From Hyaloscypha bicolor E (lineage: Eukaryota; Ascomycota; Leotiomycetes; Helotiales; Hyaloscyphaceae), in assembly GCF_002865645.1 (NCBI RefSeq), contig NW_020194517.1, positions 1,364,001 through 1,428,000 of the forward strand: 64,000 bases of DNA, read 5' to 3'. The position numbers and the translations under genes were made by a program. Each line of letters starts with the position of its first letter. Position 1 is the stretch's first letter. The notes beneath the pieces were generated by a model. That model had not been told where the DNA came from and did no database searches. It saw only the letters and a program-made list of their open reading frames with translations. Shown piece by piece: positions 49,173 to 60,150 of the stretch.

Positions 49173-52100
49173 ATGGAGGGGGCATTTACCCACCTTGGAA
49201 ACCACCTCATCTCCGACTCTGCTGCTGCGATCAACGCTGGTGCCGATGATCTTTCGAATATTGACCCGGATGAGAGTTTGCTCTACGGACAGTATGGAGG
49301 ACGGGGTGGCTTGGGCCCGAGCAGGCGCAGAAATGACGATGATGACAACGAGACTGAAGTCTTCGACGATGACGACGCTGAGAGTTTGGCAAGCATTCCG
49401 GTGGACGGTATGAAGACATTGGGCTTGAGGGGAGTTGAAGACGAGAAGGAGCTTCCTGCCCATGCCTGCGCGTAAGTGGTGTCTTGTGAAGGGAATGTTT
49501 AAGGCACAAATTAACGTTTGGTGAAGATACTGCGGGATCCATTCTCCCAGCTGCGTTGTCAAATGTCTTGGTTGCAGCAAGTGGTTCTGCAGTGCCCGTG
49601 GCAATGCTACCTCTTCTCACATTGTCAACCATCTTGTCCGTGCTAGACACAAGGAGGTTCAACTCCACCCGCAATCCACCCTCGGAGACACGGTCCTCGA
49701 ATGCTACAACTGTGGTACGAAGAATGTTTTCCTACTTGGATTCATTCCGGCTAAGTCAGACACGGTTGTTGTGCTCTTGTGCCGTCAACCCTGTGCTGCT
49801 ACTCCCTCCTCGAAGGACATGAGTTGGGATATCTCGAGATGGCAACCACTTATCGAAGACCGCTCATTCCTCCCTTGGCTTGTATCAATGCCTACCGATG
49901 CCGAGCAGCTCCGCGCTCGACACATGAATCCACCCATGATTGCTAAATTGGAGGAGATGTGGAAGGACAATGCCAACGCTACCATTCAAGACCTCGAGAA
50001 GGCTGCTGGAATCGATGATGAACCGGCTCCTGTTCTTTTGAAATATGACGACGCGTACCAGTATCAAAATGTCTTCGGACCTCTTGTCAAGATCGAGGCC
50101 GACTATGATCGCAAGCTTAAGGAAGCTCAGTCTGAGGATGGTCTCGTTATTCGATGGGATTATGGCCTTAACAACAAGCATCTTGCAAGCTTCATTCTCC
50201 CAAAGATTGAGCTTGGTGATGTCAAGTTGGCTGTTGGAGATGAAATGCGCCTGAAGTACAAGGGAGAACTACGACCTGTCTGGGAGGGAGTTGGATACGT
50301 TGTCAAGATTCCTAACAACCAATCTGATGAAGTTACTATCGAACTTCGAAAGGTTGGCAGCGACAAGTCTGTACCCACCGAATGCACCCACAACTTCTCC
50401 GCCGATTACGTTTGGAAGGCCACCTCCTATGACCGCATGCAATTCGCCATGAAAACCTTCGCCGTTGACGAGATGAGCGTATCTGGTTACATCTTCCACA
50501 AGCTTCTTGGACATGAAGTTGCTGCAGCTCCGATGAAGATCCAGATGCCAAAGAAATTCAGTGTCCCCGGACTTCCAGAATTGAACAGCAGTCAGATCAA
50601 CGCCGTCAAGAGTGTTTTGCAAAAGCCCCTCAGTCTTATCCAAGGCCCCCCGGGAACCGGAAAGACAGTCACTTCTGCGACTATTATCTACCATCTTGCC
50701 AAAGTCAATGGTGGCCAAGTTCTTGTCTGTGCGCCCTCTAACGTTGCTGTTGACCAGCTTTGCGAGCGCATCCACCGTACCGGCTTGAAGGTTGTCCGCC
50801 TCACCGCCAAGTCTCGCGAGGATGTCGAGTCTTCTGTTGGCTTCTTGTCTTTGCATGAGCAAGTCCGCATGAATGACAGCAATCTGGAGCTCATGAAGTT
50901 GTCACAATTAAAGAGCGAACTTGGCGAGTTATCCAGTCAGGATGAGAAGAAGTTTAAGGTCTTGACACGGGCTGCTGAGCGCGAGATTCTCACCAACGCC
51001 GATGTTATTTGTTGTACTTGTGTTGGTGCTGGCGATCCTCGTTTGGCTAAGATGAAGTTTCGAACTGTCCTCATCGACGAATCGACTCAATCCGCCGAGC
51101 CCGAATGCATGATTCCATTAGTTCTGGGATGCAAGCAGGTAGTCCTGGTTGGAGATCATCAACAGTTGGGGCCCGTTATCATGAACAAGAAAGCTGCGAA
51201 GGCTGGTCTTAATCAGTCCCTCTTCGAGCGTCTTGTCATACTTGGTCTCGCCCCCATTCGACTCAACGTTCAATACCGCATGCATCCTTGTCTCTCGGAA
51301 TTCCCGTCAAACATGTTCTACGAAGGCTCTCTTCAGAATGGTGTAACCATGCAGCAGCGTCTCCGCCGCGATGTCGACTTCCCCTGGCCCGTTGGAGATA
51401 CACCGATGATGTTCTGGTCCAACCTTGGCAACGAAGAAATATCCGCATCTGGTACATCTTATCTCAATCGCACGGAAGCCTCCAACGTCGAGAAGATTGT
51501 TACCCGTTTCTTCAAGGCTGGCGTTCAACCTCAAGACATTGGAGTCATTACCCCGTACGAAGGTCAACGAAGCTATGTGGTCAGCTCCATGCAGAACACT
51601 GGTACTTTCAAGAAGGAGAACTACAAGGAGATTGAGGTTGCTTCCGTCGATGCTTTCCAGGGTCGTGAGAAGGACTTCATCGTACTCTCTTGCGTTCGCT
51701 CCAACGATCATCAAGGAATCGGTTTCTTGAGCGATCCTCGACGTCTCAATGTCGCCTTAACTCGTGCTAAGTACGGTCTGGTTATCCTTGGCAACCCCAA
51801 GGTTTTGTCAAAGCATCCCCTTTGGCATTACTTGCTGTTGCACTTCAAGGAACGCAATTGTCTCGTTGAGGGTCCTCTTTCCAATCTGCAAACCTCCCTT
51901 CTGCAATTCAGCCGCCCCAAGACAACTTACCGTGGTCCTCAACGCTACCAAATGTCTCACGCCTCGTTCAACGGCCGTACCGGCACCAATGGCAAGGCTG
52001 TTCCGGACTTCAGCGATGTTGGTTCTATGATGGGCTATATCAACGATGATGTTTCATCCGTCCACTCTTCTGCGCTCGGTGGTGTTGGTCTTGGCTCTGC

Positions 52101-52515
52101 TTACCCACAAATGTTCTCCAACTTCACTCCTGAGACTTGGCCTAGCCTGGATCCCCGCGGTCGCACCAATGGATCCAAGGGCAGAGGTCGCGCTGCGGAA
52201 AGTGTCGCTGGTGAATCTGTTGCCGCCAGTGAGCTTACCGATATCACCAACAGTGTTCTTGACGGAAAGGGCATTGGCCAGGGTGGAGTCAGCCTTGGTG
52301 CTGGTTTGGCTGATGCTCAGAAGCAGACAAGCTTGAGTCAATCCGATCGCCTTAAGCGATATGTGGAGTCCGGTGGCCGCATTGCTGACTACAAGACGGG
52401 CGATGCTGGCAGTGTCTTTGGAGGTAGTTCATTGTTGAGCGGCCGTCGCCTGGATGATGACGAGAAGAGTGTTTCTACTGCTTTTGCAAGTCAAGTCGGC
52501 GGTGGCTACGATTGA
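49173..52515 (+). CDS. UPF1: ATP-dependent RNA helicase UPF1 (nonsense-mediated decay)
   Basis: Two exons (49173-49471, 49527-52515) encode 1,095 residues; the 55-nt intron joins [11 protein letters not shown]. The acidic N-terminus ([18 protein letters not shown]) precedes the Cys/His-rich UPF2-binding domain (about residues 98-260: [23 protein letters not shown], later CYNCG). The helicase core has Walker A GPPGTGKT at residues 473-480, DEST around 617-620 and motif [17 protein letters not shown]. The tail is Gly/Ser-rich. UPF1 (yeast Nam7) binds terminating ribosomes with UPF2/UPF3 and triggers decay of mRNAs with premature stops. Length is near that of human UPF1. The TTG-containing frame at 49771 is internal to the gene. 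Confidence 0.97.
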
Positions 52516-53494
52516 TCGATTTTCGAATGTCCTCGATAAGGACACAGATTTTTGAAGACCGAAACGGGTTGCCTGAAATAGGTAGCAGACAGAAAGCGTA
52601 AGCTTTGCTGCCCTATCTATCGTCCAGCAACCTGGATCTGAATTCGTCGATCGATGAAATTGGTCACTGATGGCTGATGCCGGGTTACCTTTCGTCAGAC
52701 GCTTTGCTTGCACGCAAGGCTGAGATACAAGCATGCCCTACGCTGCTGCAGAGTGTTGAGAGAACGAGTGGAATATGGAGCACGGGGATTGTTATCGTGG
52801 TTGCTTTGTTGGCGGGAAGATTGTTGTTGTGAGACCTGCGAGAAAAAGGCGGTGAGGTTGCTTGTGAAGCGCTGTTTTGCAAACTGGTTCCTATCTTAGG
52901 ATTCTGAGGTGTCCAGTTTGCTGTGTCGAATAGTGCTTCCAGATAGTCAATTTACAACCTTACTGCCACCAACTTTCCCATTCTCAAACAGACGGGTTGT
53001 AACATGAATGTTTAGACGTTTCGATGTGCTTTGTCTTAGCACTATTTGTTAAACTTCTCGTCTCGAGTATATTCCATTTTTCAACTGAGTAGTGATAGTG
53101 GACTTCGAGGCTGGTGAAGTCAGAACCAGGCTAGAATGCCAGATAATAATATTCTCGATGCGACTGACACAATGCAGCAGTTAATCGCATTTCAACTCTT
53201 CCGAATATCTTGTTCAGCAATCGAGGGTTTTGGGAAAGAGGCACGTTAGACCAGGGCAAGCTCCCCAAAGATTGTACCTGCAGACGACTATTCTAGCAAT
53301 ACTACAACTAACTTTCATAGTCCGTTTCCTGCATAAAGAGGCAGCCGCACCATCCCATATCCAAATCATCCAAACTTGCCAATACCAAGTTCTCTTTTGT
53401 CTCTCCTATCGCCACTCCACTCCTCACAACATCCGGTATGTTCCTGAGCGCAACGTGTTTGAGCCCTTCAACTCTTCGTTGGCATGGCAGATCT
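52516..53494. other. Intergenic, UPF1 3' flank
   Basis: Nearly 1 kb with only short frames (for example 53230-53523) that show no domain. No repeat is visible until the solo LTR. Confidence 0.45.
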
Positions 53495-53499
53495 TCTCT

Positions 53500-53653
53500 T
53501 GTTGTGACGTCAGCGTCACATGACCTGGCCCTAGCGTGGCACCCTGTATCCTAGTCTCGAGCTCCCCGCTCCTCCTCCTCTCTCTTTAGACGTTACATAC
53601 ACACCCAAACAGAGCTGTTTACCAGACCAGGTCTTCGGCCCAGGGACGTGATA
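53500..53653 (+). repeat. Solo LTR of the outer retrotransposon family
   Basis: 154 bp matching the 156-bp LTRs at 12.1 and 37.3 kb, including the same ends (TGTTGTGACG...CGTGATA) and the intact TGACGTCA palindrome at 53504-53519. Differences include small indels in the CT-rich tract. Flanking pentamers TCTCT (53495-53499) and TCTCC (53654-53658) match at four of five positions, a decayed target duplication. No internal element sequence remains, so it fits LTR-LTR recombination. It shows no heavy RIP. Confidence 0.93.
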
Positions 53654-54065
53654 TCTCCAGTGTGAATATCAAACTGATGAGCAGCAGTGAGAAGCACAAT
53701 CCGTAACGTATAATTTGCATCGTCCCCAGCGACATGTAGCCATTTCTGTCCCACATCTTCTCCAAATGGCAGATTTTCGCTCACAGAATAATATTCGAGG
53801 AGGACCCAGTGTAGTCTTGGACAGTGGATCTCAATTGAAAGGCTTGGGTAGACTGCCCAAGTCGAGTGCGGAGATTTGACTCTTTGTAAAGAAATACATC
53901 TTTGAAACTGTTTGAGTTTGTTGTGCTGAGCGCAAGAGAAGGTTTCAGTGGAGAAAAAGTGTCACAAGACTCAGATAATACAAGCATACTGGAATTTCGG
54001 TCTGGACGGCGGTGTTCGAAAGCACACTCTTCAAGCGGATTGTCTCCAGCGATTAGAGTTGACAC
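53654..54065 (-). pseudogene. Remnant gene cut by the solo LTR
   Basis: On the minus strand, frames in this stretch look more protein-like than the surroundings. The one nearest the LTR reads ENLPFGEDVGQKWLHVAGDD, then ANYTLRIVLLTAAHQFDI, and runs straight into the LTR. The segment AGDDANYTLR followed by hydrophobic residues resembles the HNAGNDAxxTLR motif of fungal 3'-5' exonuclease-like (Gfd2/YDR514C-type) proteins; this is a weak, short match. The upstream half (from an ATG at 54065) is in another frame. Everything after the match would have been displaced by the insertion. Confidence 0.35.
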
Positions 54066-56427
54066 CTGATCCTGCTTTGGGGGTTGGAAGGGCTATGTTG
54101 TAGAACTAGACGCTGGACGGGTTCTGGAATTTCGGAAGGACGTGTCGTGGTGGAAGGTGGCTATCCCCAGCCATGTAAATAATGCAACTCGATGTCGTCT
54201 AGAACCTGCTCTCCCCTGGTAGAGTTTTATTATTGTACTATCGCGGCAGCGCTCACTTTGTGATCTTCACCAGTCTTGAAATTAATGCGCTTGCTCTTAC
54301 ACTCCATCTTCTCGGTGGATGGCATAAGGTTGGTGAAGCCTCACCGTAGCCAAAAATGAAGCTATCGGCAAAACTCCGCCCTCGCAGATTTACTACCGAT
54401 TTTGGGGTTGGTTCTCGTGTATTCTAATAAGCGACGGCAACATACGGTCGTAAGAGCTGCGCTTATATGTGGCATAAGTTGTATAAATTGCGGTGCCTAA
54501 CCAGCATGCATGTTGCCACACAAGAAAAAAGTCGTTAGAGTCTTTCTTCGCTCGAGTTCTCAAGCCGCCTTTGGGACTCAAGAGTTTTGCCGTTTTGATT
54601 CTTGCTTCAGTTTTGATTTTTGCCTTCGACTTTGAATTTTTTCTTTCTTTTTTGACAACCCCCTTTTGAGCAAATTGAGAGCGGATTCATCGATCATGTG
54701 ACCATGCCTTTTCAATTGCCAGAGCACTCGCGAACCCGGCAGACTGATTGAATGGGGCCAGTGGCAAATAATTTGTCCTTTTAAAAATGCAGAATTCTTC
54801 CTCGGCTAGTGAAGTTGGAGCAAGCAAAACCTTCCCATCAAAGTATTTATAGTCTGGACGCACGCCTCACGCACTTGCAGCGCCCAGTTACGAGAGAGAT
54901 TAGAGCCAGCGACTTAAGCCCACCATGGATGAGATATTACCTGCCAGCTGAACTGAGAAATCAACCCGCTGATGGCATCAATTGTACAGCGTGCTCGCTC
55001 GAGACGCCAAGAACTCGACGAACATTGTAATCACAAGATGCAGATAGCAGAAGGCACATGGTCATGCTTTGGAGACGACTTAAATCAGGGTCTTCGGCGA
55101 ACTAACGGTACTCCAGAAATGTGTCATCCGTAAAAGAATCAAGCTTTCAATGATTTGAACAAGTCGGATCAGCAACAAACCACTCCGATAACAACAGTCA
55201 AGATGAAAAATACATGGAGTCTCGATCCCTGTCAGTGGCCTTCGCCCATATGATTATGGATTACGATCTCTGTACTCCGTAGAACTTTCAAACCAACTCT
55301 GCTATCATTAGTTCTGACACTAAATAGTGAGTCTTCTACTCAATAAACGTAGGTTGGACGAAGTCAGATAATATAAATATTTTTGTACACCAAGTTGTTG
55401 GATTGCTCAAGTTCTCCCTCCATGACTCCATGGACATAAGCTTCGCAAACGAGATGTGTGAGACGTCGAGTACATGCTCCGATGGCTGGTCGAGACGTCA
55501 TGCTTGTTTTTGTGTCTGAATTGCGCTCTTTTGCCTCGTCATCGGGTAACTATAACAGACTCCAGCTAGAAGGCTTGTAATCCAAGCAGATGCTGTTGAA
55601 TTGGGCTGATCGAGCCCATTGCTGATAGTCACTGTTGACGAGGGTAAGCAAGTTTAGGGAGATGTGATCCACATGCTGGACGACCTTGGACAGAATTCCG
55701 TACAGAAGTCCGAATAGTGGTGCCAAAGTTGATGGAGGCCGTCCTTCCATGGCTTTTGTCGAAGGAGAAGGGGAAAGATGGCACCGCTTACGTACGGCTT
55801 CCTTTCCATACTTATCTTTGTTGCCTTCAAACATCGGTCACATTAGCTGCATGGTTTTATTGGCGTCTACAGCCATGGAGGGCACTCGATGGTCCAGACC
55901 TGAATTTGGCTTGTAAGCAAGTCTACACGAGTGAAGGCGATAGATCCTGAAGCTTCTCGAAGTTTTCATATTCTCGGAACGTTTTGTTGGTCTAATGAAG
56001 GCCCCTTAGTGAGAATGCTTCAATGGTCTGAGAATGAGCTAGAGGGTGTGGCTGACTATGAGAGGGTGGAACGAGGAGGTCCAAACGGATTGAAGTTGGT
56101 TTGGGAATGCTAGCGGCATCAACGAGAATTTAAGTATCACATGATCAAAACTATTCCACTCAAAAATTCTTTGTGTCATGTGAATGATGAGAAACACATG
56201 AAAGATACCACAAAAACCAAGGTTTTCGATTATATCGAGTGCACAGAGGCAGCCCTTGTCGCCTATCTAATGGCGAGAATATCGGTGAAGCACGTGACAG
56301 CAAATGCTGAATGATTTGGGGTCAATTTGATCAGAATCTATCATCTCAATCTTCCTTGGCAGGTCTCTCACAAGACCTTCAATTATTTAAGCATCGTATC
56401 AACACCAGCAGCCCTTGGATTGTTGCA
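54066..56427. other. Gene-poor stretch of 2.4 kb
   Basis: Short ORFs at 54393-54581 (-), 54809-55030 (+), 55550-55834 (-) and 55686-55950 (+) have no recognisable domain or splice partner. A T-rich stretch of TTTTGATT/TTTTTGCC units lies near 54590-54655. I see no tRNA, LTR or tandem repeat that I could defend. Confidence 0.4.
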
Positions 56428-57730
56428 TCATAACTTCGCTACCTTCTTCCTCACCATAGGCTTCACAGGAATCCGTGGATGATCACCAGCCAACTTCAGC
56501 CCTGTAATCTCCTCTAGCTGGTCCACAGCCTCGAACGCTCTTCCTAAGTTGACTTTAATAGTCTGAAACCCCGACTTCTTCCCCGCCTTCAAATTTTCTC
56601 CAATATCATCCAAAAACAACACTTCCTCCGCCTTCACCCCGTCTTTCCACCCTCGCTTCTCCCTCGCGAATTTATCCAACTCCTTCAGCGCCAGCTCGTA
56701 AATCTTTGGGTCGGGCTTTCGCAGTCCAACGTGTGCGCTGGAGATGAATACATCAAAGAAATTGCGTGGGTCACCCGGAGAGGAGGTGTTTGAATAGGGG
56801 TGGTTGGGAGGGAAGATAACTGTGTTGGAGAGTGCGGCGAGGATATATTTTCCCGAGGATTTTAGAGCTTTGAGAGCGGGGTACATCCATGGGTCTGGAG
56901 ACCGCGATTGCCGCATCATTTCCCAGAAGAGTAGTTCGCCGTCTAGTGTTGGGAGCGGTGGAATGGTCTTGGGGAGGGAAGGGTCTTTCTGAGTGGCCGT
57001 GGTGTAGAAGGAGTGCCAGAGAGAGCTGTTGTGTAGGTCGGATGTGAAGCCTGAGAACCAAGCTGAGTCCATAGGAATTTCACCGCGTTCGAGGCGGTGC
57101 CAGAAGCCATGGGGAGCGCTGCGCGAGATGCAGTGGTTCACCCAGCCTGGTGGGATATCAAGAGATAGTTCGTAATCGAGGATTGCTTGAAAGGGAGAGA
57201 CGACCTGAAGTTTGTCAGCAAGAGATAGAAAAATACCTGTGATGATGCGATGAGGACGTGTAGATAGTGCAGAAATGAGAGAAAAAGGAATACGGGATGG
57301 ATGGGCAAGAGAAGAGGTTTAAACGAGGTAGTGCTAGCTAGCTAACTCGTAAATATGAATGAACTTCGGTACGAGGCTCCAGACAGTTATAAGATATGAG
57401 AAATGCAGTACATAAAGCACAGATAATCTCACAGCATAGAGCCGAGAAAGGGAGGCGTCTCTCCCGTTTGTTCATCGGTTGAATATGAAACTAGGGACAG
57501 TGCGGGGTAGATAGAAAGTTCGAAACTGCAATGGACTAATTAAACAAAATTCTCTGAAATATCAAAAGTAGCTAACGTGGCTCGAAACGAAGCAAACGTA
57601 GTAATAGCAAAGCTTATACTTACACAAACGCCTCCAATATCAAAGAGTCTACCAATCCATTTGTTAGTGAAATCTCTCGACTTTTGCGAGGTAATACTGA
57701 CAGGACTTTGGGCTGTTTTGAGGGTGGCAT
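56428..57730 (-). CDS. HAD-superfamily hydrolase (epoxide-hydrolase N-domain/ACAD10-type)
   Basis: Three exons (57730-57702, 57648-57624, 57204-56428) give 276 residues. Splicing across the 53-nt intron and the unusually long 419-nt second intron builds KVLLFDIGGVC-VVSPFQAIL, the start of this HAD group. Motif I is DIGGV (Asp nucleophile; Gly replaces the second Asp of DxDxT). Motif II is ALSNT, the motif III Lys is in GLRKPDPKIY, and motif IV is FLDDIGEN. Relatives include the phosphatase half of soluble epoxide hydrolase and the N-terminus of ACAD10; substrates in fungi are mostly unknown. ATG 57730 is preferred, but an in-frame Met 22 codons upstream is possible. It is divergent from RPL5. 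Confidence 0.87.
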
Positions 57731-58245
57731 TATCGAGTCTATGCTGTCTAAAACAAAATCCACTGGGTAGTCTTCTTGAGACATCAGAAATTCGAGTGAA
57801 TTATGATGATTATTGTTCAAGAAGGAGAGAGTAATCCAGAGAAGCCGAGGTTCAACACCAACCTTAGCCAATTCCGCCGAGCTTCTACCGAATTAAAAGT
57901 TAGAAGGATCACATGACCAAAATTTCTAGATCCATCTTAATCGTGGGGGAGTCTGGTTGAATGTGGTATATTCGTGGGTTCAGACCGACAGATGTTTGTT
58001 TCATTTGTCGAATTATTATTATAATAGAGGTCAGGTTTGTGATACATGGTCATGAGGTGGTCTTTTTGGACTTCGACTTCATTGGAATCGTGCCCCTCCT
58101 CTGTAAATTTTGAAGCTGGCGGGCTCGGCCGCACTTTTCTAAGCGAGCCGCACACAAACACAGTTCCGAATCTCGAATTTCTTCCTTCGATTCTCAATAC
58201 CACGACAACTTCATTCTCCAGCAATAGTGCGGCCAATCTGCCAAG
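57731..58245. promoter_or_regulatory. Divergent promoter between the HAD hydrolase and RPL5
   Basis: A stretch of 515 bp. The RPL5-proximal part carries GGGCTCGGCCGC (about 58121-58132) and a pyrimidine-rich leader, common in ribosomal protein genes. No ORF is supported. Confidence 0.4.
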
Positions 58246-59372
58246 ATGGTAAGTTGATTTACAATCGCATTATCTGCGCCTCTGCAGACGATGTCTATGA
58301 GAACCCGAAGTTCCTCGGAAGAGCAGAAATGCCAAAGAGAGCTTGAGAGTCCCTGCAGAATGTTCGGACGTTGATCTGAAATGCCAACTGCGGATTCGAG
58401 GACATGGGCTAATTGATTGTTGCAGCCTTTCACCAAGCTGGTCAAGAACTCGGCGTACTACAGGTAAGCATCTGTGATCCTCGTCTTCAATCTTCGTGCA
58501 AAGCTGACTTCAACAGCCGCTACCAAACCAAGTACAAGCGCCGTCGTGTCGGAAAGACCGATTACTATGCTCGCAAGCGCCTCATCACCCAAGCCAAGAA
58601 CAAGTACAATGCGCCGAAGTACCGTCTCGTCGTCCGCTTCACCAACCGTGACATTGTTATGCAAATCGTAACCTCCGAGATCACTGGTGACAAGGTCTTC
58701 TGCGCTGCCTACTCCCACGAACTCAAGGCCTATGGCATCGAACACGGTCTTACCAACTGGGCCGCCGCATACTGCACTGGTCTTCTGATCGCGCGCCGCG
58801 TTCTCAAGAAGCTCGGCATGGATGAGGACTTCCAAGGTGTTGAGGAGGCTGATGGAGAGTACAAGCTTACTGAGGCTTCTGAGGAAGGTGAGCGACGACC
58901 TTTCAAGGCCTTCCTCGATGTCGGCCTTCACCGCACTTCCACTGGTGCCCGTATCTTCGGTGCCATGAAGGGTGCTTCCGACGGTGGCATTCTCATTCCC
59001 CACTCCGAGAACCGCTTCCCAGGCTTCGACATTGAGACGAAGGAGCTCGATGCCGACACCCTGCGCAAGTACATCTTCGGTGGTCACGTTGCTGAGTACA
59101 TGGAGACCCTTGCCGATGATGATGAAGAGCGATACAAGTCTCAATTCCAAGGCTACATCGATGATGAGATTGAGGCCGATGGATTGGAGGAGTTGTACCA
59201 GGAGGCCCACAAGCAAATCCGAGAGGACCCCTTCAAGAAGGTCGATGAGGCTGGTGAGAAGAAGACCAAGGAGGAGCACAAGAAGGAGTCGCTCAAGTTC
59301 CGTGGCCGCAAGTTGACGAAGGACGAGAAGATGGAGAGAGTCAAGGCCAAGATTGCCGAGCTCAAGGAATAA
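58246..59372 (+). CDS. RPL5: 60S ribosomal protein L5 (uL18)
   Basis: Three exons: ATG alone (58246-58248), 58426-58463, and 58517-59372, with introns of 177 and 53 nt. The 298-residue protein reads [35 protein letters not shown], the conserved L5 start, and matches eukaryotic L5 in length. The uL18 core includes TNRDIVMQIVTSEITGDKV and TGLLIARRVLKKLG. The basic C-terminus ends KAKIAELKE. L5 binds 5S rRNA with L11 and is carried into the large subunit by Syo1/Rrs1-type factors. Strong codon bias (AAG, CTC/CTT, GGT) fits a highly expressed gene. Confidence 0.97.
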
Positions 59373-60150
59373 GCTTTTGTCTTTCTTGCATCTTGTACTT
59401 CGGGTATCGCTCTTTGCTTAGGGCATTATGAGGAGTTGATACGGCAGGAAAAACCTGAATGGCATGACTTCTGAGACATTATCTTGACCCAGTTCGTGAC
59501 TATGTGAGGTTGATGTTTTCGCTCTTGGTTACCTAACAATGCTTGATTATTCAGTGACACGGTACAGGGGATCTGGCGGCCGAACAGACCACCAGGACTT
59601 CAAGAAGGCCAGCCATAGGCTAGTTTAGGTACTAATGATGAACGTACCACCCCAACTGGGAATACAATGGAGCCAGAGCCAGAGACTGACCCAGCACGAT
59701 GCGATCCTGTGGGCCCACTGCAACAGCCAAAATCAGTTTTATGATTTATCAAGTCCCGAGACGTGAGGAGTGAGTGAGCAAGCCTGAGCGAATCAACTCC
59801 GGCAATCCGGTTCAGCGATTACATATGACGAGCGAGATGCGGTTGAGCACCGCACCGCACCGCACCACAACCCGCGTGCTTCAGCAGATCCCTCCCTTCC
59901 GTGCCTTCCTCGTCCGAAGCAGCCCATGACCCCGTACCTTTGCGATTCTTTCAAATCGTGAATAATTCTACAAGATTACTAACAAGCCTCACCACTTCGC
60001 GCATTCGCAGACGTGGCGCAGTATGCTTCAACAGCCGCTGCAGTGAGCTGCTTATCTCAGCCTATTTCCGCCATCTACGACGATTCCAAAGCCAGCGGGC
60101 GGCGATAAATCTCACCTCTCCTTCCGGTTCATTCAGTGCGGCCGAACGCG
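59373..60150. other. Intergenic region and leader of the LRR gene
   Basis: A stretch of 778 bp. A pentamer repeat (GCACC)4 lies at 59847-59866. A frame at 59901-60173 has no domain and overlaps the chosen ATG. The leader of the next gene is probably long. Confidence 0.45.

Noticed and set aside
58458..59279. A 273-codon Leu/Val-rich frame on the minus strand
   Set aside because: It is antisense to RPL5 and its composition is the mirror of that gene's biased codons.
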